A stretch of DNA of 64,000 nucleotides from Pseudomonas entomophila (GTDB taxonomy: Bacteria > Pseudomonadota > Gammaproteobacteria > Pseudomonadales > Pseudomonadaceae). The first letter of the stretch is position 1; each line of letters starts with the position of its first letter. Positions 9,344 through 22,491 of this stretch are shown piece by piece. Below the pieces are notes generated by a model. It was given only the letters and a program-made list of their open reading frames with translations, did not search any database and was not told where the DNA came from. The stretch lies in contig NZ_CP063832.1 of NCBI RefSeq assembly GCF_023277925.1, positions 186,001-250,000 of the forward strand, read 5' to 3'. The position numbers and the translations under genes are program-made.

Positions 9344-10084
9344 TTATTGCGCGTTCAGTGCCTGCCCGTTCACATCCTTGCTGTCCGGCCCCATCAGGTA
9401 CAGGTACACCGGCATGATCTCTTCGGGCAGCGGGTTGTTCTGCGGGTTCTCGCTTGGGTAGGCCTGGGCCCGCATTGCCGTGCGCGTGGCGCCCGGGTTG
9501 ATACTGTTGGCGCGTACCGGCGCGACACCTTCGAGCTCATCGGCGAGCGTCTGCATCAGCCCTTCGGTGGCGAACTTCGAAACGCCATAGGCGCCCCAGT
9601 AGGCTCGCCCTTTGCGCCCGACGCTGCTGGAGGTGAACACCACCGAGGCGTCCTCCGACAGCTTGAGCAGCGGCAGCAGGGTGCTGGTGAGCATGAAGGT
9701 GGCGTTGACGTTGATGTGCATCACCCGCATGAAATTGTCGCCCGACAGCTGCTCAAGCGGCGTGCGCGGGCCGATGATCGACGCGTTGTTGAGCAGGCCG
9801 TCGAGGCGCCCGAACTGCTCCTCGATCATCACCGCCAGTTCGTCGTACTGGTGGGGCAGGGCGGTTTCCAGGTTGAACGGGATCACTACCGGCTGCGGGT
9901 GGCCGGCCGCTTCGATCTGGTCGTACACCTCGTTGAGGTTGGCCTCGGTCTTGCCCAGCAGCAGCACGGTGGCGCCCAGCGCCGCATAGGCCTTGGCGGC
10001 AGCGGCACCGATGCCGCGGCCGGCGCCGGTGACCAGGATGATCCGGCCCTTGAGCAGGTCGGGGCGGGCGGTGTAGTCGAACAT
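9344..10084 (-). CDS. yciK: YciK-type short-chain dehydrogenase
   Basis: The 246-residue classical SDR has the NAD(P)-binding motif TGAGRGIG (19-26), NNAS near 107 and the catalytic set S, Y, K in TSSSVGRKGRAYWGAYGVSK (about 141-165). The Rossmann start LLKGRIILVTG and the tail MPVYLYLMGPDSKDVNGQ fit YciK. The physiological substrate is not known. It is the last gene of the leftward group ubiG-mupP-yciK; mupP ends about 50 nt upstream. Confidence 0.9.
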   Translation of the reverse strand: MFDYTARPDLLKGRIILVTGAGRGIGAAAAKAYAALGATVLLLGKTEANLNEVYDQIEAAGHPQPVVIPFNLETALPHQYDELAVMIEEQFGRLDGLLNNASIIGPRTPLEQLSGDNFMRVMHINVNATFMLTSTLLPLLKLSEDASVVFTSSSVGRKGRAYWGAYGVSKFATEGLMQTLADELEGVAPVRANSINPGATRTAMRAQAYPSENPQNNPLPEEIMPVYLYLMGPDSKDVNGQALNAQ

Positions 10085-10136
10085 GTGATTTATCCTTGAA
10101 ATCGAAGGGCGACGCGCGCCCTGTAGGCCGAGGGCT

Positions 10137-10814
10137 TCAGCAGCCGCACAGCGCGCTGTCGATCACCTTGCGCAGTTCCAGCGGGTGGTCCACCACCACG
10201 TCGGCGCCCCAGTTGTTGGGGTTGTCCTCTGGATGAATATAGCCATAGCGCACGGCCGCGGTACGGGTGCCGGCGTCGCGGCCAGACTCGATGTCGCGCA
10301 GGTCGTCGCCGACGAACAGCACGCTGGCCGGGTCGAGGTCGAGGGTCTTGCAGGCCAGGATCAACGGCTCGGGGTCGGGCTTGCTGTTCTTCACGTGGTC
10401 CGGGCAGATCAGCAGTGCCGAGCGCTCGGCCAGGCCCAGGCGCTGCATGATCGGCTCGGCGAAGCGCACCGGCTTGTTGGTGACCACGCCCCACAGCAGA
10501 TTGCCTTTCTCGATGTCGGCCAGCAGTTCCGGCATGCCGTCGAACAACTTGCTGTGCACCGCGCAATCACGTTGGTAGCGTTCGAGGAACTCCAGGCGCA
10601 GGGCTTCGAAGCCTTCGGCGTCCGGGTCCATGGCGAAAGTCGCGGCGACCATGGCCCGCGCACCGCCGGAAATCACGTCGCGGATGCGTGCGTCGTCGAT
10701 GCTCGGCAGGCCCCGGTCGGTGAGCATTGCCTGGCAGATGGCGATGAAGTCCGGCGCCGTGTCCAGCAGGGTGCCGTCCATGTCGAAGAGTACTGCTCGC
10801 AGGCGCATGCTCAT
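10137..10814 (-). CDS. mupP: N-acetylmuramic acid 6-phosphate phosphatase
   Basis: This 225-residue HAD phosphatase has motif [10 protein letters not shown] (11-19), motif II VVTNKP, a Lys near 143 and motif [15 protein letters not shown] near 165. The position directly after ubiG matches MupP of P. putida and P. aeruginosa, which dephosphorylates MurNAc-6-P in the cell-wall recycling route that bypasses de novo MurNAc synthesis. The stop of ubiG and start of mupP overlap by 4 nt. Older annotation calls this Gph (phosphoglycolate phosphatase); context favours MupP. Confidence 0.88.
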   Translation of the reverse strand: MSMRLRAVLFDMDGTLLDTAPDFIAICQAMLTDRGLPSIDDARIRDVISGGARAMVAATFAMDPDAEGFEALRLEFLERYQRDCAVHSKLFDGMPELLADIEKGNLLWGVVTNKPVRFAEPIMQRLGLAERSALLICPDHVKNSKPDPEPLILACKTLDLDPASVLFVGDDLRDIESGRDAGTRTAAVRYGYIHPEDNPNNWGADVVVDHPLELRKVIDSALCGC

Positions 10815-11509
10815 TCCTCGCGCAGGGTCTGGATCATGTAGTTGACGTCGACGTCGTTGCTCAGCTTGTAGTGCTTGGTCAGCGGGTTGTACGTGAGGCC
10901 GATGATATCCTTCACTTCAAGCCCGGCGACGCGGCTCCAGGCGCCCAGCTCGGAAGGGCGGATGAATTTCTTGAAGTCATGGGTGCCGCGCGGCAGCATC
11001 TTGAGGATGTACTCGGCGCCGATGATAGCCAGCAGGTAGGCCTTGGGGTTGCGGTTGATGGTCGAGAAGAACACTTGGCCGCCCGGCTTGACCATGCGGT
11101 AGCAGGCACGGATCACCGACGACGGGTCGGGCACGTGTTCGAGCATCTCCAGGCAGGTGACCACGTCGAACTGTTCGGGCATCTCCTCGGCCAGGGCCTC
11201 GGCGGTGATCTGCCGGTACTCGACGTCCACGCCGGACTCCAGTTGGTGCAGTTGGGCCACCGCCAGCGGCGCCTCGCCCATGTCGATGCCGGTGACGGTG
11301 GCGCCGCGCTGGGCCATCGCCTCGCTGAGGATGCCGCCGCCGCAACCGACGTCCAGCACCTTCTTGCCGGCCAGGCTCACGCGCTCGTCGATCCAGTTGA
11401 CCCGCAGCGGGTTGATGTCGTGCAGTGGCTTGAATTCGCTTTCGCGGTCCCACCAGCGATGGGCCAGGGCCTCGAATTTGGCGATTTCGGCGTGGTCGAC
11501 GTTGCTCAT
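10811..11509 (-). CDS. ubiG: Ubiquinone biosynthesis O-methyltransferase
   Basis: UbiG carries out both SAM-dependent O-methylation steps of ubiquinone synthesis. The 232-residue protein has motif [17 protein letters not shown] (about 51-66), an acidic motif near [19 protein letters not shown] near 120-131 and [20 protein letters not shown] near 150-170, all UbiG-specific. It is transcribed with mupP, overlapping it by 4 nt. Length equals the family norm. Confidence 0.96.
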   Translation of the reverse strand: MSNVDHAEIAKFEALAHRWWDRESEFKPLHDINPLRVNWIDERVSLAGKKVLDVGCGGGILSEAMAQRGATVTGIDMGEAPLAVAQLHQLESGVDVEYRQITAEALAEEMPEQFDVVTCLEMLEHVPDPSSVIRACYRMVKPGGQVFFSTINRNPKAYLLAIIGAEYILKMLPRGTHDFKKFIRPSELGAWSRVAGLEVKDIIGLTYNPLTKHYKLSNDVDVNYMIQTLREE

Positions 11510-11548
11510 GTGAACAGTCCTCTGAATCTTCGATGAAAGTGCTACAGG

Positions 11549-11568
11549 GCGGCAGCCGTGGCTGCCGG
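11549..11568 (-). terminator. GC-rich hairpin downstream of the TRZ/ATZ gene
   Basis: The 8-bp perfect stem CGGCAGCC/GGCTGCCG (11550-11567, very short loop) sits between the TRZ/ATZ hydrolase stop and ubiG. There is no T-run, so it is at best a weak terminator or a transcript-end stabiliser. Confidence 0.35.
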
Positions 11569-11572
11569 CCGG

Positions 11573-12907
11573 TTATTCGTTGCGCCCGCCGATGCGGGCT
11601 CCCCAGGCGCGGGCGGTGCTGGCCAGCGCGGCTTCGTCCATTTGTGTCAGGCGGCGATCCTGAACCAGGGCGTGGCCTGCGACCCAGACGTCTTTCACGC
11701 AATCGCGGCCGGTGGCGTAGATCAGTTGCGAGACTGGATCGTGCACCGGTTGCTGCTGCAGGCCGGAGAGGTCGAAGGCGACCAGGTCGGCGGCCTTGCC
11801 CGCTTCCAGCGAGCCGGTAATGGCTTCCAGCCCCAGTGCTCGGGCGCCATTGAGCGTGGCCATGCGCAGGGCGCGATGGGCGTCCAGGGCCGTGGCCGAG
11901 CCCGCAACCGCCTTGGCCAGCAGGGCGGCGGTACGGGTCTCGCCGAGCAGGTCAAGGTCGTTGTTGCTGGCGGCGCCATCGGTACCGACCGCCACATTCA
12001 CGCCAGCCTGCCATAGGCGCTCCACCGGGCAGAAGCCGCTGGCCAGCTTGAGGTTGGATTCGGGGCAGTGGATCACGTTGGTGTTGCTTTCTACCAGCAG
12101 CGCCAGATCTTCGTCGCTGACCTGGGTCATGTGCACCGCTTGCAGGCTGGGGCCGAGCAGGCCCAGGCGGGCGAGGCGAGCCAGCGGGCGCTCGCCGTTA
12201 TCCTTGAGTGCCTGTTCGACTTCGCCGGCGGTCTCGTGGATATGCATGTGCAGTGGCGCGTCGAGCTGGTCGGCGATGATGCGGATCTTCTCCAGGTTCG
12301 CGTCGCTGACGGTGTAGGGGGCGTGCGGGCCAAGGGCGATGGTGATGCGCGGGTGGTGGCGCAGGTCGCCGAACAGCTCGATGGCCAGGTGCAGGCCTTC
12401 TTCCGGTGAGCGGGCGCCGGGGATGGGGAAGTCCAGCAGTGGCACGGCGATCTGCGCGCGGATGCCGCTGCGGTGCACGCGGTCGCAGGCTTCGCGAGGA
12501 AAGAAGTACATGTCGGCGAAACAGGTGATGCCGCCCTTGAGCTGCTCGGCGATGGCAAGGTCCGTGCCGTCGCGCACGAAGGCTTCATCGACCCAGCGCC
12601 CTTCAGCCGGCCAGATGTGCTCTTCGAGCCAAGTCATCAGGGGCAGGTCGTCCGCAAGTCCGCGGAACAGCGACATGGCGGCGTGGCCGTGGGCGTTGAC
12701 CAAACCGGGGGTGAGCAGGCAGTCAGGGAGCTCTCGCACCTGGTTCGCCAACGGGGCGCGCTCGCGCGGGCCGAGCCAGGCGATCTGGCCATCGCGAATG
12801 CCTAGCGCATGATTTTCCAGCACCACGCCAGCCGGCTCCACGGGCACCAGCCAGCGTGGTGCCAGCAACAGGTCTACAGGGGGCGTGGGGGAGGGCATGC
12901 GCGGCAT
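11573..12907 (-). CDS. TRZ/ATZ family amidohydrolase (MtaD-like deaminase)
   Basis: This 444-residue metal-dependent hydrolase of the cytosine-deaminase-like amidohydrolase group resembles 5'-methylthioadenosine / S-adenosylhomocysteine deaminases. Visible motifs are [19 protein letters not shown] (metal ligands near 72-74), [11 protein letters not shown] near 220, and [14 protein letters not shown] near 305. It is divergent from mtnA (methionine salvage), which supports a role with methylthioadenosine-type nucleosides. Substrate specificity is inferred, since close relatives act on s-triazines, guanine or adenosine analogues. Confidence 0.85.
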   Translation of the reverse strand: MPRMPSPTPPVDLLLAPRWLVPVEPAGVVLENHALGIRDGQIAWLGPRERAPLANQVRELPDCLLTPGLVNAHGHAAMSLFRGLADDLPLMTWLEEHIWPAEGRWVDEAFVRDGTDLAIAEQLKGGITCFADMYFFPREACDRVHRSGIRAQIAVPLLDFPIPGARSPEEGLHLAIELFGDLRHHPRITIALGPHAPYTVSDANLEKIRIIADQLDAPLHMHIHETAGEVEQALKDNGERPLARLARLGLLGPSLQAVHMTQVSDEDLALLVESNTNVIHCPESNLKLASGFCPVERLWQAGVNVAVGTDGAASNNDLDLLGETRTAALLAKAVAGSATALDAHRALRMATLNGARALGLEAITGSLEAGKAADLVAFDLSGLQQQPVHDPVSQLIYATGRDCVKDVWVAGHALVQDRRLTQMDEAALASTARAWGARIGGRNE

Positions 12908-12967
12908 TTACCAGGGTCGGTTTGCTTAAACGCGCAGTATACCCGAGCGGCCGTGGCTGAGGGTCGC

Positions 12968-12973
12968 TATAAT
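12968..12973 (+). promoter_or_regulatory. Probable -10 element of the mtnA promoter
   Basis: A perfect TATAAT stands 36 nt upstream of the mtnA start. No clear TTGACA lies at the expected distance, so the -35 is poor or unneeded. Confidence 0.45.
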
Positions 12974-13009
12974 CGCCGCCTTTTGATGCCAGGGCGACGG
13001 GGAGAGGCG

Positions 13010-14086
13010 ATGCGCGAGCAACTGATGGCGGCGGAGACGGTGACAGGCATCGAATGGCACGATGGCGCGCTGCACCTGCTCGATCAGCGCCTGCTGCCGC
13101 TTGAGCAGTGCTGGCTGACCTGCACCGATGTGGCGCAGGTGGCCGAGGCGATCAGCGACATGGTTGTGCGCGGCGCCCCGGCAATCGGTATCAGCGCCGC
13201 CTATGGGCTGGTGCTGGCGCTGCGTCACCGCTTGGCTGAAGGTGAGGGGTGGGAGGAGTCCCTGGAAGAAGACTTCCTGATGCTGGGCGAGGCGCGCCCC
13301 ACGCCGGCCAACCTGTTCTGGGCGCTCAACCGCATGCGTGAGCGCTTGCAGCGCCTGCGTCCGGGCGAGGATGTGCTGGCGGTCATGGAGGCCGAGGCGA
13401 TCGCCATCCATGAAAGTGACCGTGAAGCCAACCTGACCATGGCCCAGTTCGGTGTCGAGCAGATCCGCAAGCACCAAGGCAGCGAGCAGGCCCTGCTCAC
13501 CCATGGCAACGCCGGGGCCCTGGCCACCGGTGGCTTCGGCACCGCTTTGGGGGTGATTCGCGCCGCCACGCTGGAGGGCATGGTCGAGCAGGTTTATGCC
13601 TGCGAATCCCGTCCATGGCTGCAAGGGTCGCGCCTGACCGCGTGGGAACTGGCCGCCGACGGCGTGCCGGTGACCGTGGTTGCCGATGCGGCAGCAGGGC
13701 ATCTGATGAAGACCAAGGGCATCAGCTGGGTGGTGGTCGGCGCCGACTGCATTGCTGCCAATGGTGACGTGGCGGCGAAGATCGGCACTTACCAGTTGGC
13801 GGTGGCGGCCATGCACCACGGGTTGCGCTTCATGGTGGTGGCGCCGAGCAGCAGCATCGACCTGAACCTGGCCACGGGCGAGGATATTCCACTGGAGGTG
13901 CGCGGTGTTGAAGAGCTGCTGGAAGTGGCGGGCATCCAGGTGACGGCCGACGTCGAGGCATACAACCCGGTAGTCGATGTCACCCCGGCCGACCTGATCG
14001 ATGTGATTGTCACCGAGAAGGGGGTGGTCGAGCGTCCGGATGCGGCGAAAATGGCCCAGCTGATGTGCCGCAAACGCCTCCATTGA
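13010..14086 (+). CDS. mtnA: S-methyl-5-thioribose-1-phosphate isomerase
   Basis: MtnA isomerises methylthioribose-1-phosphate to methylthioribulose-1-phosphate in methionine salvage. The protein is 358 residues from ATG 13010, which has GGAGAGG just upstream; the frame is open further 5' but the conserved sequence begins at [11 protein letters not shown]. Signature stretches are [34 protein letters not shown], the catalytic Cys in [20 protein letters not shown], and the catalytic Asp in [20 protein letters not shown]. Its stop codon lies in the loop region of its own terminator hairpin. Confidence 0.96.
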   Translation: MREQLMAAETVTGIEWHDGALHLLDQRLLPLEQCWLTCTDVAQVAEAISDMVVRGAPAIGISAAYGLVLALRHRLAEGEGWEESLEEDFLMLGEARPTPANLFWALNRMRERLQRLRPGEDVLAVMEAEAIAIHESDREANLTMAQFGVEQIRKHQGSEQALLTHGNAGALATGGFGTALGVIRAATLEGMVEQVYACESRPWLQGSRLTAWELAADGVPVTVVADAAAGHLMKTKGISWVVVGADCIAANGDVAAKIGTYQLAVAAMHHGLRFMVVAPSSSIDLNLATGEDIPLEVRGVEELLEVAGIQVTADVEAYNPVVDVTPADLIDVIVTEKGVVERPDAAKMAQLMCRKRLH

Positions 14087-14096
14087 GGCGTTTTTT
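14072..14096 (+). terminator. Intrinsic terminator overlapping the mtnA stop
   Basis: The perfect 9-bp stem AAACGCCTC/GAGGCGTTT (14072-14080, 14085-14093) with loop CATT is followed by a run of six T. The stem's left arm encodes the last residues of MtnA, and TGA straddles the loop and right arm. Confidence 0.85.
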
Positions 14097-14333
14097 CACC
14101 CGTTTGGATGATGCGGTACGGCAACCTGCCATATCTCCCATGCGCCCAGCGTTTGTGATACCATCCGGCAGTTTCCAAGGCCGTTCTTTGCAGCGGCCTT
14201 CATTGCGCAGATCCATGGCACAACTCATTGATTTGTCGTATGTCGTCGCTTCTCTTCACGCAGCGGCGGCGAGCTTCGTTCGTCCCACGAGGGACCAGGC
14301 GAAGTTTCACCAGAAAAAGGAATCAGGCTTCTC

Positions 14334-17096
<2,763 letters not shown>

Positions 17097-17115
17097 GTGA
17101 AGCAACAACCCGAGC

Positions 17116-17140
17116 GGGGCGACCAAGGTCGCCCCGTTTG
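17116..17140 (+). terminator. Hairpin terminator after gyrA
   Basis: The perfect 9-bp stem GGGGCGACC/GGTCGCCCC (17116-17124 and 17127-17135) is followed by GTTTG. The T-tract is short, so termination may be partial. Confidence 0.65.
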
Positions 17141-17231
17141 ACTGATTGGAACAGGCAACGCCTGCTTTTTTGTAGGGGCGGCGAGGCCTGCACGTTACGA
17201 TTTTGTTCTATTTGGCAGAGCGAGAGTGGAT

Positions 17232-18317
17232 GTGAGCAAACGAGCCTTTAACTTCTGCGCAGGCCCTGCCGCGCTTCCCGATGCTGTCCTGCAGCGTGCC
17301 CAGGCTGAAATGCTGGACTGGCGCGGCAAGGGGCTGTCGGTGATGGAGATGAGCCATCGCAGCGACGACTACGTGGCCATCGCCGAAAAGGCCGAGCAGG
17401 ACCTGCGTGACCTGCTGTCCGTCCCCTCCAACTACAAGGTACTGTTCCTGCAGGGGGGAGCCAGCCAGCAGTTCGCCGAGATACCGCTGAACCTGCTGCC
17501 GGAAAACGGTATCGCCGACTACGTCGAGACCGGTATCTGGTCGAAAAAGGCCATCGAAGAAGCGCGCCGTTTCGGTAACGTCAACGTGGCTGCCAGTGCC
17601 AAGCCCTACGACTACCTGGCGATCCCGGGCCAGAACGAATGGCAGCTGAGCAAGAACGCCGCTTACCTGCACTATGCCTCCAACGAGACCATCGGCGGCC
17701 TGCAATTCGACTGGGTGCCCGAAGCCGGCGACGTACCGCTGGTGGTCGACATGTCCTCGGACATTCTCTCGCGCCCAATTGACGTCTCCCAATACGGCCT
17801 GATCTATGCTGGCGCGCAGAAGAACATCGGCCCCAGCGGCCTGGTGGTGGTGATCGTGCGCGAAGACCTGCTGGGTCGCGCCCGCAGCAGTTGCCCGACC
17901 ATGCTCGACTACAAGGTCTCGGCCGATAACGGCTCGATGTACAACACCCCTGCCACCTATTCCTGGTACCTCTCGGGCCTGGTATTCGAATGGCTCAAGG
18001 AGCAGGGGGGCGTCGAGGCGATGGAGCAGCGCAACCGCGCGAAGAAAGATCGTCTGTATGGCTTCATCGATAGCAGCGAGTTCTACACCAACCCGATCAG
18101 CCACAACGCCCGTTCGTGGATGAACGTACCGTTCCGCCTGGCCGACGAGCGCCTGGACAAAGCCTTCCTGGCGGGCGCCGATGCCCGCGGCCTGCTGAAC
18201 CTCAAGGGGCATCGTTCGGTCGGCGGCATGCGCGCCTCGATCTACAACGCCTTGGGTCTGGAAGCCGTCGAAGCCCTGGTCGGCTACATGGCCGAGTTCG
18301 AGAAGGAGCACGCTTGA
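17232..18317 (+). CDS. serC: Phosphoserine aminotransferase
   Basis: SerC makes 3-phosphoserine, and also acts in PLP synthesis, by transamination with glutamate. The GTG at 17232 gives 361 residues starting MSKRAFNFCAGPAALP, the usual family start and length; an in-frame GTG two codons earlier (17226) is possible. LSVMEMSHRS (about 37-46), the PLP region FLQGGASQQFA near 72, and the PLP-lysine motif YAGAQKNIGPSGL near 195 are present. The stop overlaps the start of pheA by 1 nt, so serC-pheA are translationally coupled. Confidence 0.96.
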   Translation: MSKRAFNFCAGPAALPDAVLQRAQAEMLDWRGKGLSVMEMSHRSDDYVAIAEKAEQDLRDLLSVPSNYKVLFLQGGASQQFAEIPLNLLPENGIADYVETGIWSKKAIEEARRFGNVNVAASAKPYDYLAIPGQNEWQLSKNAAYLHYASNETIGGLQFDWVPEAGDVPLVVDMSSDILSRPIDVSQYGLIYAGAQKNIGPSGLVVVIVREDLLGRARSSCPTMLDYKVSADNGSMYNTPATYSWYLSGLVFEWLKEQGGVEAMEQRNRAKKDRLYGFIDSSEFYTNPISHNARSWMNVPFRLADERLDKAFLAGADARGLLNLKGHRSVGGMRASIYNALGLEAVEALVGYMAEFEKEHA

Positions 18318-19411
18318 TGTCCGATCAGGAACTCAAGGCGCTGCGCGTTCGCATCGACAGCCTCGACGAGAAGATCCTCGAGCTGATCAGCGAGCGTGCC
18401 CGTTGTGCCCAGGAAGTTGCCAAGGTCAAGACCGCCACCCTCGCCGAAGGCGAGAAGCCGGTGTTCTACCGCCCCGAGCGCGAGGCCGCGGTGCTCAAGC
18501 GCGTCATGGAGCGCAACAAGGGGCCGCTGGATAACGAAGAGATGGCGCGGCTGTTCCGCGAAATCATGTCTTCCTGCCTGGCCCTGGAAGAGCCGCTCAA
18601 GATCGCCTACCTCGGCCCTGAGGGCACCTTCACCCAGGCGGCGGCCATGAAGCACTTCGGCCATGCCGTGGTCAGTCGCCCGATGGCGGCTATCGACGAG
18701 GTGTTCCGCGAGGTGGCGGCTGGTGCCGTCAACTTCGGCGTGGTGCCGGTGGAGAACTCCACCGAGGGTGCGGTCAGCCATACACTGGACAGCTTCCTCG
18801 AGCACGACATGGTGATCTGTGGCGAAGTCGAGCTGCGTATCCACCACCACCTGTTGGTGGGTGAGAACACCAAAACCGACAGCATCACCCGCATCTACTC
18901 GCATGCCCAGTCGCTGGCCCAGTGCCGCAAGTGGCTGGATGCCCACTATCCGAACGTCGAGCGCGTGGCGGTGTCCAGCAATGCCGAGGCGGCCAAGCGG
19001 GTCAAGGGCGAGTGGAACTCGGCGGCGATCGCCGGCGACATGGCGGCCAACCTGTATGGCCTGACCCGTCTGGCCGAGAAGATCGAGGACCGCCCGGACA
19101 ACTCAACGCGCTTCCTCATGATCGGCAGCCAGGAAGTGCCGCCGACCGGCGACGACAAGACCTCGATCATCGTGTCCATGAGCAACAAGCCAGGTGCGCT
19201 GCATGAACTGCTCGTGCCGTTCCATGAGAACGGCATCGATCTCACTCGTATCGAAACCCGTCCGTCGCGCAGTGGCAAATGGACCTACGTGTTCTTCATC
19301 GATTTCGTCGGCCATCACCGCGATCCGCTGATCAAGGCGGTGCTGGAGCAGATCAGCCAGGAGGCCGTGGCACTTAAGGTGCTGGGTTCCTATCCGAAGG
19401 CGGTGCTTTGA
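18317..19411 (+). CDS. pheA: Chorismate mutase / prephenate dehydratase (P-protein)
   Basis: This bifunctional enzyme converts chorismate to phenylpyruvate for phenylalanine synthesis. The 364-residue protein has an AroQ chorismate mutase domain (1-90, LRVRIDSLDEKILELISERARCAQ), a prephenate dehydratase domain (about 95-270, AYLGPEGTF and the motif NSTRFLMIG) and a C-terminal ACT domain (about 278-355, SNKPGALHELL and the ESRP-like IETRPSRSGKW). It overlaps serC and is followed by a REP pair before tyrA/aroA. Confidence 0.96.
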   Translation: MSDQELKALRVRIDSLDEKILELISERARCAQEVAKVKTATLAEGEKPVFYRPEREAAVLKRVMERNKGPLDNEEMARLFREIMSSCLALEEPLKIAYLGPEGTFTQAAAMKHFGHAVVSRPMAAIDEVFREVAAGAVNFGVVPVENSTEGAVSHTLDSFLEHDMVICGEVELRIHHHLLVGENTKTDSITRIYSHAQSLAQCRKWLDAHYPNVERVAVSSNAEAAKRVKGEWNSAAIAGDMAANLYGLTRLAEKIEDRPDNSTRFLMIGSQEVPPTGDDKTSIIVSMSNKPGALHELLVPFHENGIDLTRIETRPSRSGKWTYVFFIDFVGHHRDPLIKAVLEQISQEAVALKVLGSYPKAVL

Positions 19412-19427
19412 TTCAAGGGAGGGTGGG

Positions 19428-19490
19428 GCGGCTGAAAGCCGCTCCTACAGGCGTGCGCGGTACCTGTAGGAGCGGCCTTTAGCCGCGATG
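19428..19490. repeat. REP pair, AGCGGC-GCCGCGAT type
   Basis: Arms GCGGCTGAAAGCCGCTCCTA and its near complement flank about 11 nt. The pair lies in the pheA-tyrA gap, where P. aeruginosa carries hisC2. Confidence 0.85.
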
Positions 19491-19553
19491 GGCGGCACAG
19501 CCGCCCCAGCGGTCTCCCGGAACTGCCTAGATTTCTGAACAGGGTTCACGCTC

Positions 19554-21794
19554 GTGGTTAATGCTGTAACAAACAATCCTGCGCCGATTATCGGTCGGCT
19601 TGTCGTGGTGGGGCTTGGCCTGATCGGCGGCTCGTTCGCCAAGGGCCTGCGTGAAAGCGGCCTGTGCCGCGAAGTGGTCGGTGTCGATCTCGATGCCGGG
19701 TCGCGCAAGCAGGCTGTGGCGCTGGGTGTGGTCGATCGCTGCGAGGAAGACCTCGCCGCTGCCTGTGTCGGCGCTGATGTCATCCAGTTGGCAGTGCCGA
19801 TCCTGGCCATGGAAAAGCTCCTGGCCCGCCTGGCCCAGCTCGACCTGGGGGGCGCGGTGATCACCGACGTGGGCAGTGCCAAGGGCAACGTGGTGCGTGC
19901 CGCACGCGAGTCCTTCGCCGAACGTCTGCCGCGTTTCGTGCCGGGGCACCCGATCGCCGGCTCCGAGCAAAGTGGCGTGGAGGCCTCCAATGCCACGTTG
20001 TTCCGCCGCCACAAGGTGATCCTCACGCCGTTGCCGGAAACCGATCCCCAGGCGCTGGCCCTGGTCGATCGCCTGTGGCGCGCGCTGGACGCCGATGTCG
20101 AGCATATGTCGGTCGAGCGCCACGACGAAGTGCTGGCCGCGACCAGTCACTTGCCGCACCTGCTGGCTTTCGGTCTTGTCGACTCGCTGGCCAAGCGCAA
20201 TGAAAACCTGGAGATCTTCCGGTACGCTGCGGGGGGCTTCCGCGATTTCACGAGAATCGCCGGCAGCGACCCGATCATGTGGCACGACATCTTCCTCGCC
20301 AACCGCGAGGCGGTCCTGCGCACCCTCGATACATTTCGCAGCGACCTCGACGCCTTGCGCGACGCGGTCGATGCTGGGGACGGGCACCAGTTGCTGGGTG
20401 TATTCACCCGCGCCCGGGTTGCCCGCGAGCATTTCAGTAAAATCCTGGCCCGCCGGGCCTATGTGGACGCTATGAACGCCAACGACCTGATTTTCCTGGC
20501 CCAACCTGGTGGCCGCGTGTCCGGACGGATTCGCGTACCAGGCGACAAATCGATCTCGCATCGCTCGATCATGCTCGGCTCGCTGGCCGAAGGCACCACC
20601 GAGGTGGAAGGTTTCCTTGAGGGCGAGGACGCTTTGGCTACCTTGCAGGCCTTCCGCGACATGGGCGTGGTCATCGAAGGCCCGCACCATGGTCGCGTGA
20701 CCATTCATGGTGTTGGCCTGCACGGCCTCAAGCCGCCACCCGGGCCGCTGTACGTCGGTAACTCCGGTACCTCGATGCGCCTGTTGTCCGGCCTGCTGGC
20801 GGCGCAGCCGTTCGACACCACCATGACTGGCGACGCCTCGCTGTCCAAGCGCCCGATGAATCGCGTAGCCAATCCGCTGCGTGAAATGGGCGCGGTGGTC
20901 GAGACCGGTCCTGAAGGCCGTCCGCCACTGACCATTCGTGGCGGCCACAAGCTCAAGGCGCTGAACTACACGCTCCCAATGGCCAGCGCCCAGGTCAAGT
21001 CCTGCCTGCTGCTGGCTGGCCTGTACGCCGAAGGTACCACTACCGTCACCGAGCCGGCGCCAACCCGTGACCACACCGAGCGCATGCTGCGAGGCTTCGG
21101 CTACGCGGTCGAGTCGAACGGTCCGGTGGCATCCCTGCAGTCCGGCGGCAAGCTCACCGCTACCCGTATCGAAGTGCCGGCGGATATTTCCTCTTCGGCG
21201 TTCTTCCTGGTGGCGGCGTCTATCGCCGAAGGTTCCGAACTGGTCCTCGAGCACGTCGGTATCAACCCGACCCGCACCGGCGTGATCGATATCCTGCGCC
21301 TGATGGGGGGCGACATCACCCTGGAAAACCAGCGTGAAGTCGGTGGCGAGCCGGTGGCTGACCTGCGCGTGCGCGGGGCGAAGCTCAAGGGCATCGAGAT
21401 TCCTGAACACCTGGTGCCGCTGGCAATCGACGAGTTCCCAGTGCTGTTCGTCGCCGCCGCCTGCGCCGAGGGGCGCACCGTGCTGCGTGGTGCCGAGGAA
21501 CTGCGGGTCAAGGAATCCGATCGCATCCAGGTGATGGCTGATGGTTTGATCACCCTGGGTGTGAAATGTGAGCCGACCCCGGACGGAATCATCATCGATG
21601 GAGGCCAGATCGGTGGCGGTGAGGTACACGGCCATGGCGACCACCGTATTGCCATGGCCTTCAGCGTTGCATCGCTGCGTGCCAGCGCGCCGATCGTCAT
21701 CCATGACTGCGCCAACGTCGCCACCTCCTTCCCGAACTTCCTGGCGCTGTGCGCCGAAGTCGGTATCCGCGTCGCCGAAGAGGGCAAGTCGTGA
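19554..21794 (+). CDS. tyrA-aroA: Fused prephenate dehydrogenase and EPSP synthase
   Basis: The 746-residue fusion has an N-terminal cyclohexadienyl/prephenate dehydrogenase (about 1-300), with Rossmann motif [12 protein letters not shown] and [11 protein letters not shown], and a C-terminal 3-phosphoshikimate 1-carboxyvinyltransferase (about 315-740) with the motifs [33 protein letters not shown] and RVKESDRI. Fusion of the tyrosine branch enzyme with the shikimate enzyme is normal in Pseudomonas. The GTG start at 19554 is preceded by weak SD sequence; the next in-frame start would clip the Rossmann lead-in. The stop overlaps cmk by 4 nt. Confidence 0.95.
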   Translation: MVNAVTNNPAPIIGRLVVVGLGLIGGSFAKGLRESGLCREVVGVDLDAGSRKQAVALGVVDRCEEDLAAACVGADVIQLAVPILAMEKLLARLAQLDLGGAVITDVGSAKGNVVRAARESFAERLPRFVPGHPIAGSEQSGVEASNATLFRRHKVILTPLPETDPQALALVDRLWRALDADVEHMSVERHDEVLAATSHLPHLLAFGLVDSLAKRNENLEIFRYAAGGFRDFTRIAGSDPIMWHDIFLANREAVLRTLDTFRSDLDALRDAVDAGDGHQLLGVFTRARVAREHFSKILARRAYVDAMNANDLIFLAQPGGRVSGRIRVPGDKSISHRSIMLGSLAEGTTEVEGFLEGEDALATLQAFRDMGVVIEGPHHGRVTIHGVGLHGLKPPPGPLYVGNSGTSMRLLSGLLAAQPFDTTMTGDASLSKRPMNRVANPLREMGAVVETGPEGRPPLTIRGGHKLKALNYTLPMASAQVKSCLLLAGLYAEGTTTVTEPAPTRDHTERMLRGFGYAVESNGPVASLQSGGKLTATRIEVPADISSSAFFLVAASIAEGSELVLEHVGINPTRTGVIDILRLMGGDITLENQREVGGEPVADLRVRGAKLKGIEIPEHLVPLAIDEFPVLFVAAACAEGRTVLRGAEELRVKESDRIQVMADGLITLGVKCEPTPDGIIIDGGQIGGGEVHGHGDHRIAMAFSVASLRASAPIVIHDCANVATSFPNFLALCAEVGIRVAEEGKS

Positions 21795-22477
21795 GTTCGC
21801 AAGCACCGGTCATCACCATCGATGGGCCGAGCGGCTCGGGCAAGGGCACGGTAGCCGGCTTGCTGGCGCGTGAGCTGGGCTGGCGGCTGCTCGACTCCGG
21901 CGCCCTGTATCGGCTGCTTGCATTCAACGCCAGCAATCACGGTGTCGACCTGACCAACGAAGAACTGCTCAAGGCCCTGGCCGCACATCTGGATGTGCAG
22001 TTCATCGCTGCCGAGCCGGGCAAGCTGCAGCAGATCATTCTCGAGGGCGAGGATGTCAGCAATGTCATCCGCACAGAGACCGTCGGTGCGGGGGCTTCGA
22101 TGGTCGCTTCGCTGCCGGCGGTGCGCGAGGCGCTGTTGCAGCGCCAGCGTGCCTTCCGCGAGGCGCCCGGCCTGATCGCCGATGGTCGCGACATGGGCAC
22201 CGTAGTGTTCCCGGACGCGCCGTTGAAAGTCTTCCTCACCGCCAGCGCCGAGGAGCGTGCTCGCCGCCGCTACCTGCAGTTGAAGGGGAAGGGGGAAGAT
22301 GTTAGTCTGTCAAGTCTGCTAGATGAGATCCGTGCGCGCGATGAGCGTGACACCCAGCGCGCAGTGGCCCCGCTTAAGCCGGCGGCCGATGCGATTCAAC
22401 TGGATTCCACGGAGCTGTCCATCGAGCAGGTGCTGCAACGCATCAGAAGCGAGCTCGCGTTACGCGACCTCATCTGA
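21791..22477 (+). CDS. cmk: Cytidylate kinase
   Basis: Cmk phosphorylates CMP and dCMP. It has 228 residues from GTG 21791, the start that gives the GTGA overlap with the preceding gene. The P-loop GPSGSGKGT is at about 13-21, [12 protein letters not shown] near 34, [13 protein letters not shown] near 135, and the LID region [13 protein letters not shown] near 155. It is part of the conserved aroA-cmk-rpsA order. Confidence 0.96.
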   Translation: MSSQAPVITIDGPSGSGKGTVAGLLARELGWRLLDSGALYRLLAFNASNHGVDLTNEELLKALAAHLDVQFIAAEPGKLQQIILEGEDVSNVIRTETVGAGASMVASLPAVREALLQRQRAFREAPGLIADGRDMGTVVFPDAPLKVFLTASAEERARRRYLQLKGKGEDVSLSSLLDEIRARDERDTQRAVAPLKPAADAIQLDSTELSIEQVLQRIRSELALRDLI

Positions 22478-22491
22478 TGGAGAGGAGAGCA

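Noticed and set aside
19527..21806. A 759-codon minus-strand frame opposite tyrA-aroA.
   Set aside because: It is an antisense frame of the fused enzyme, with no domain and no SD.
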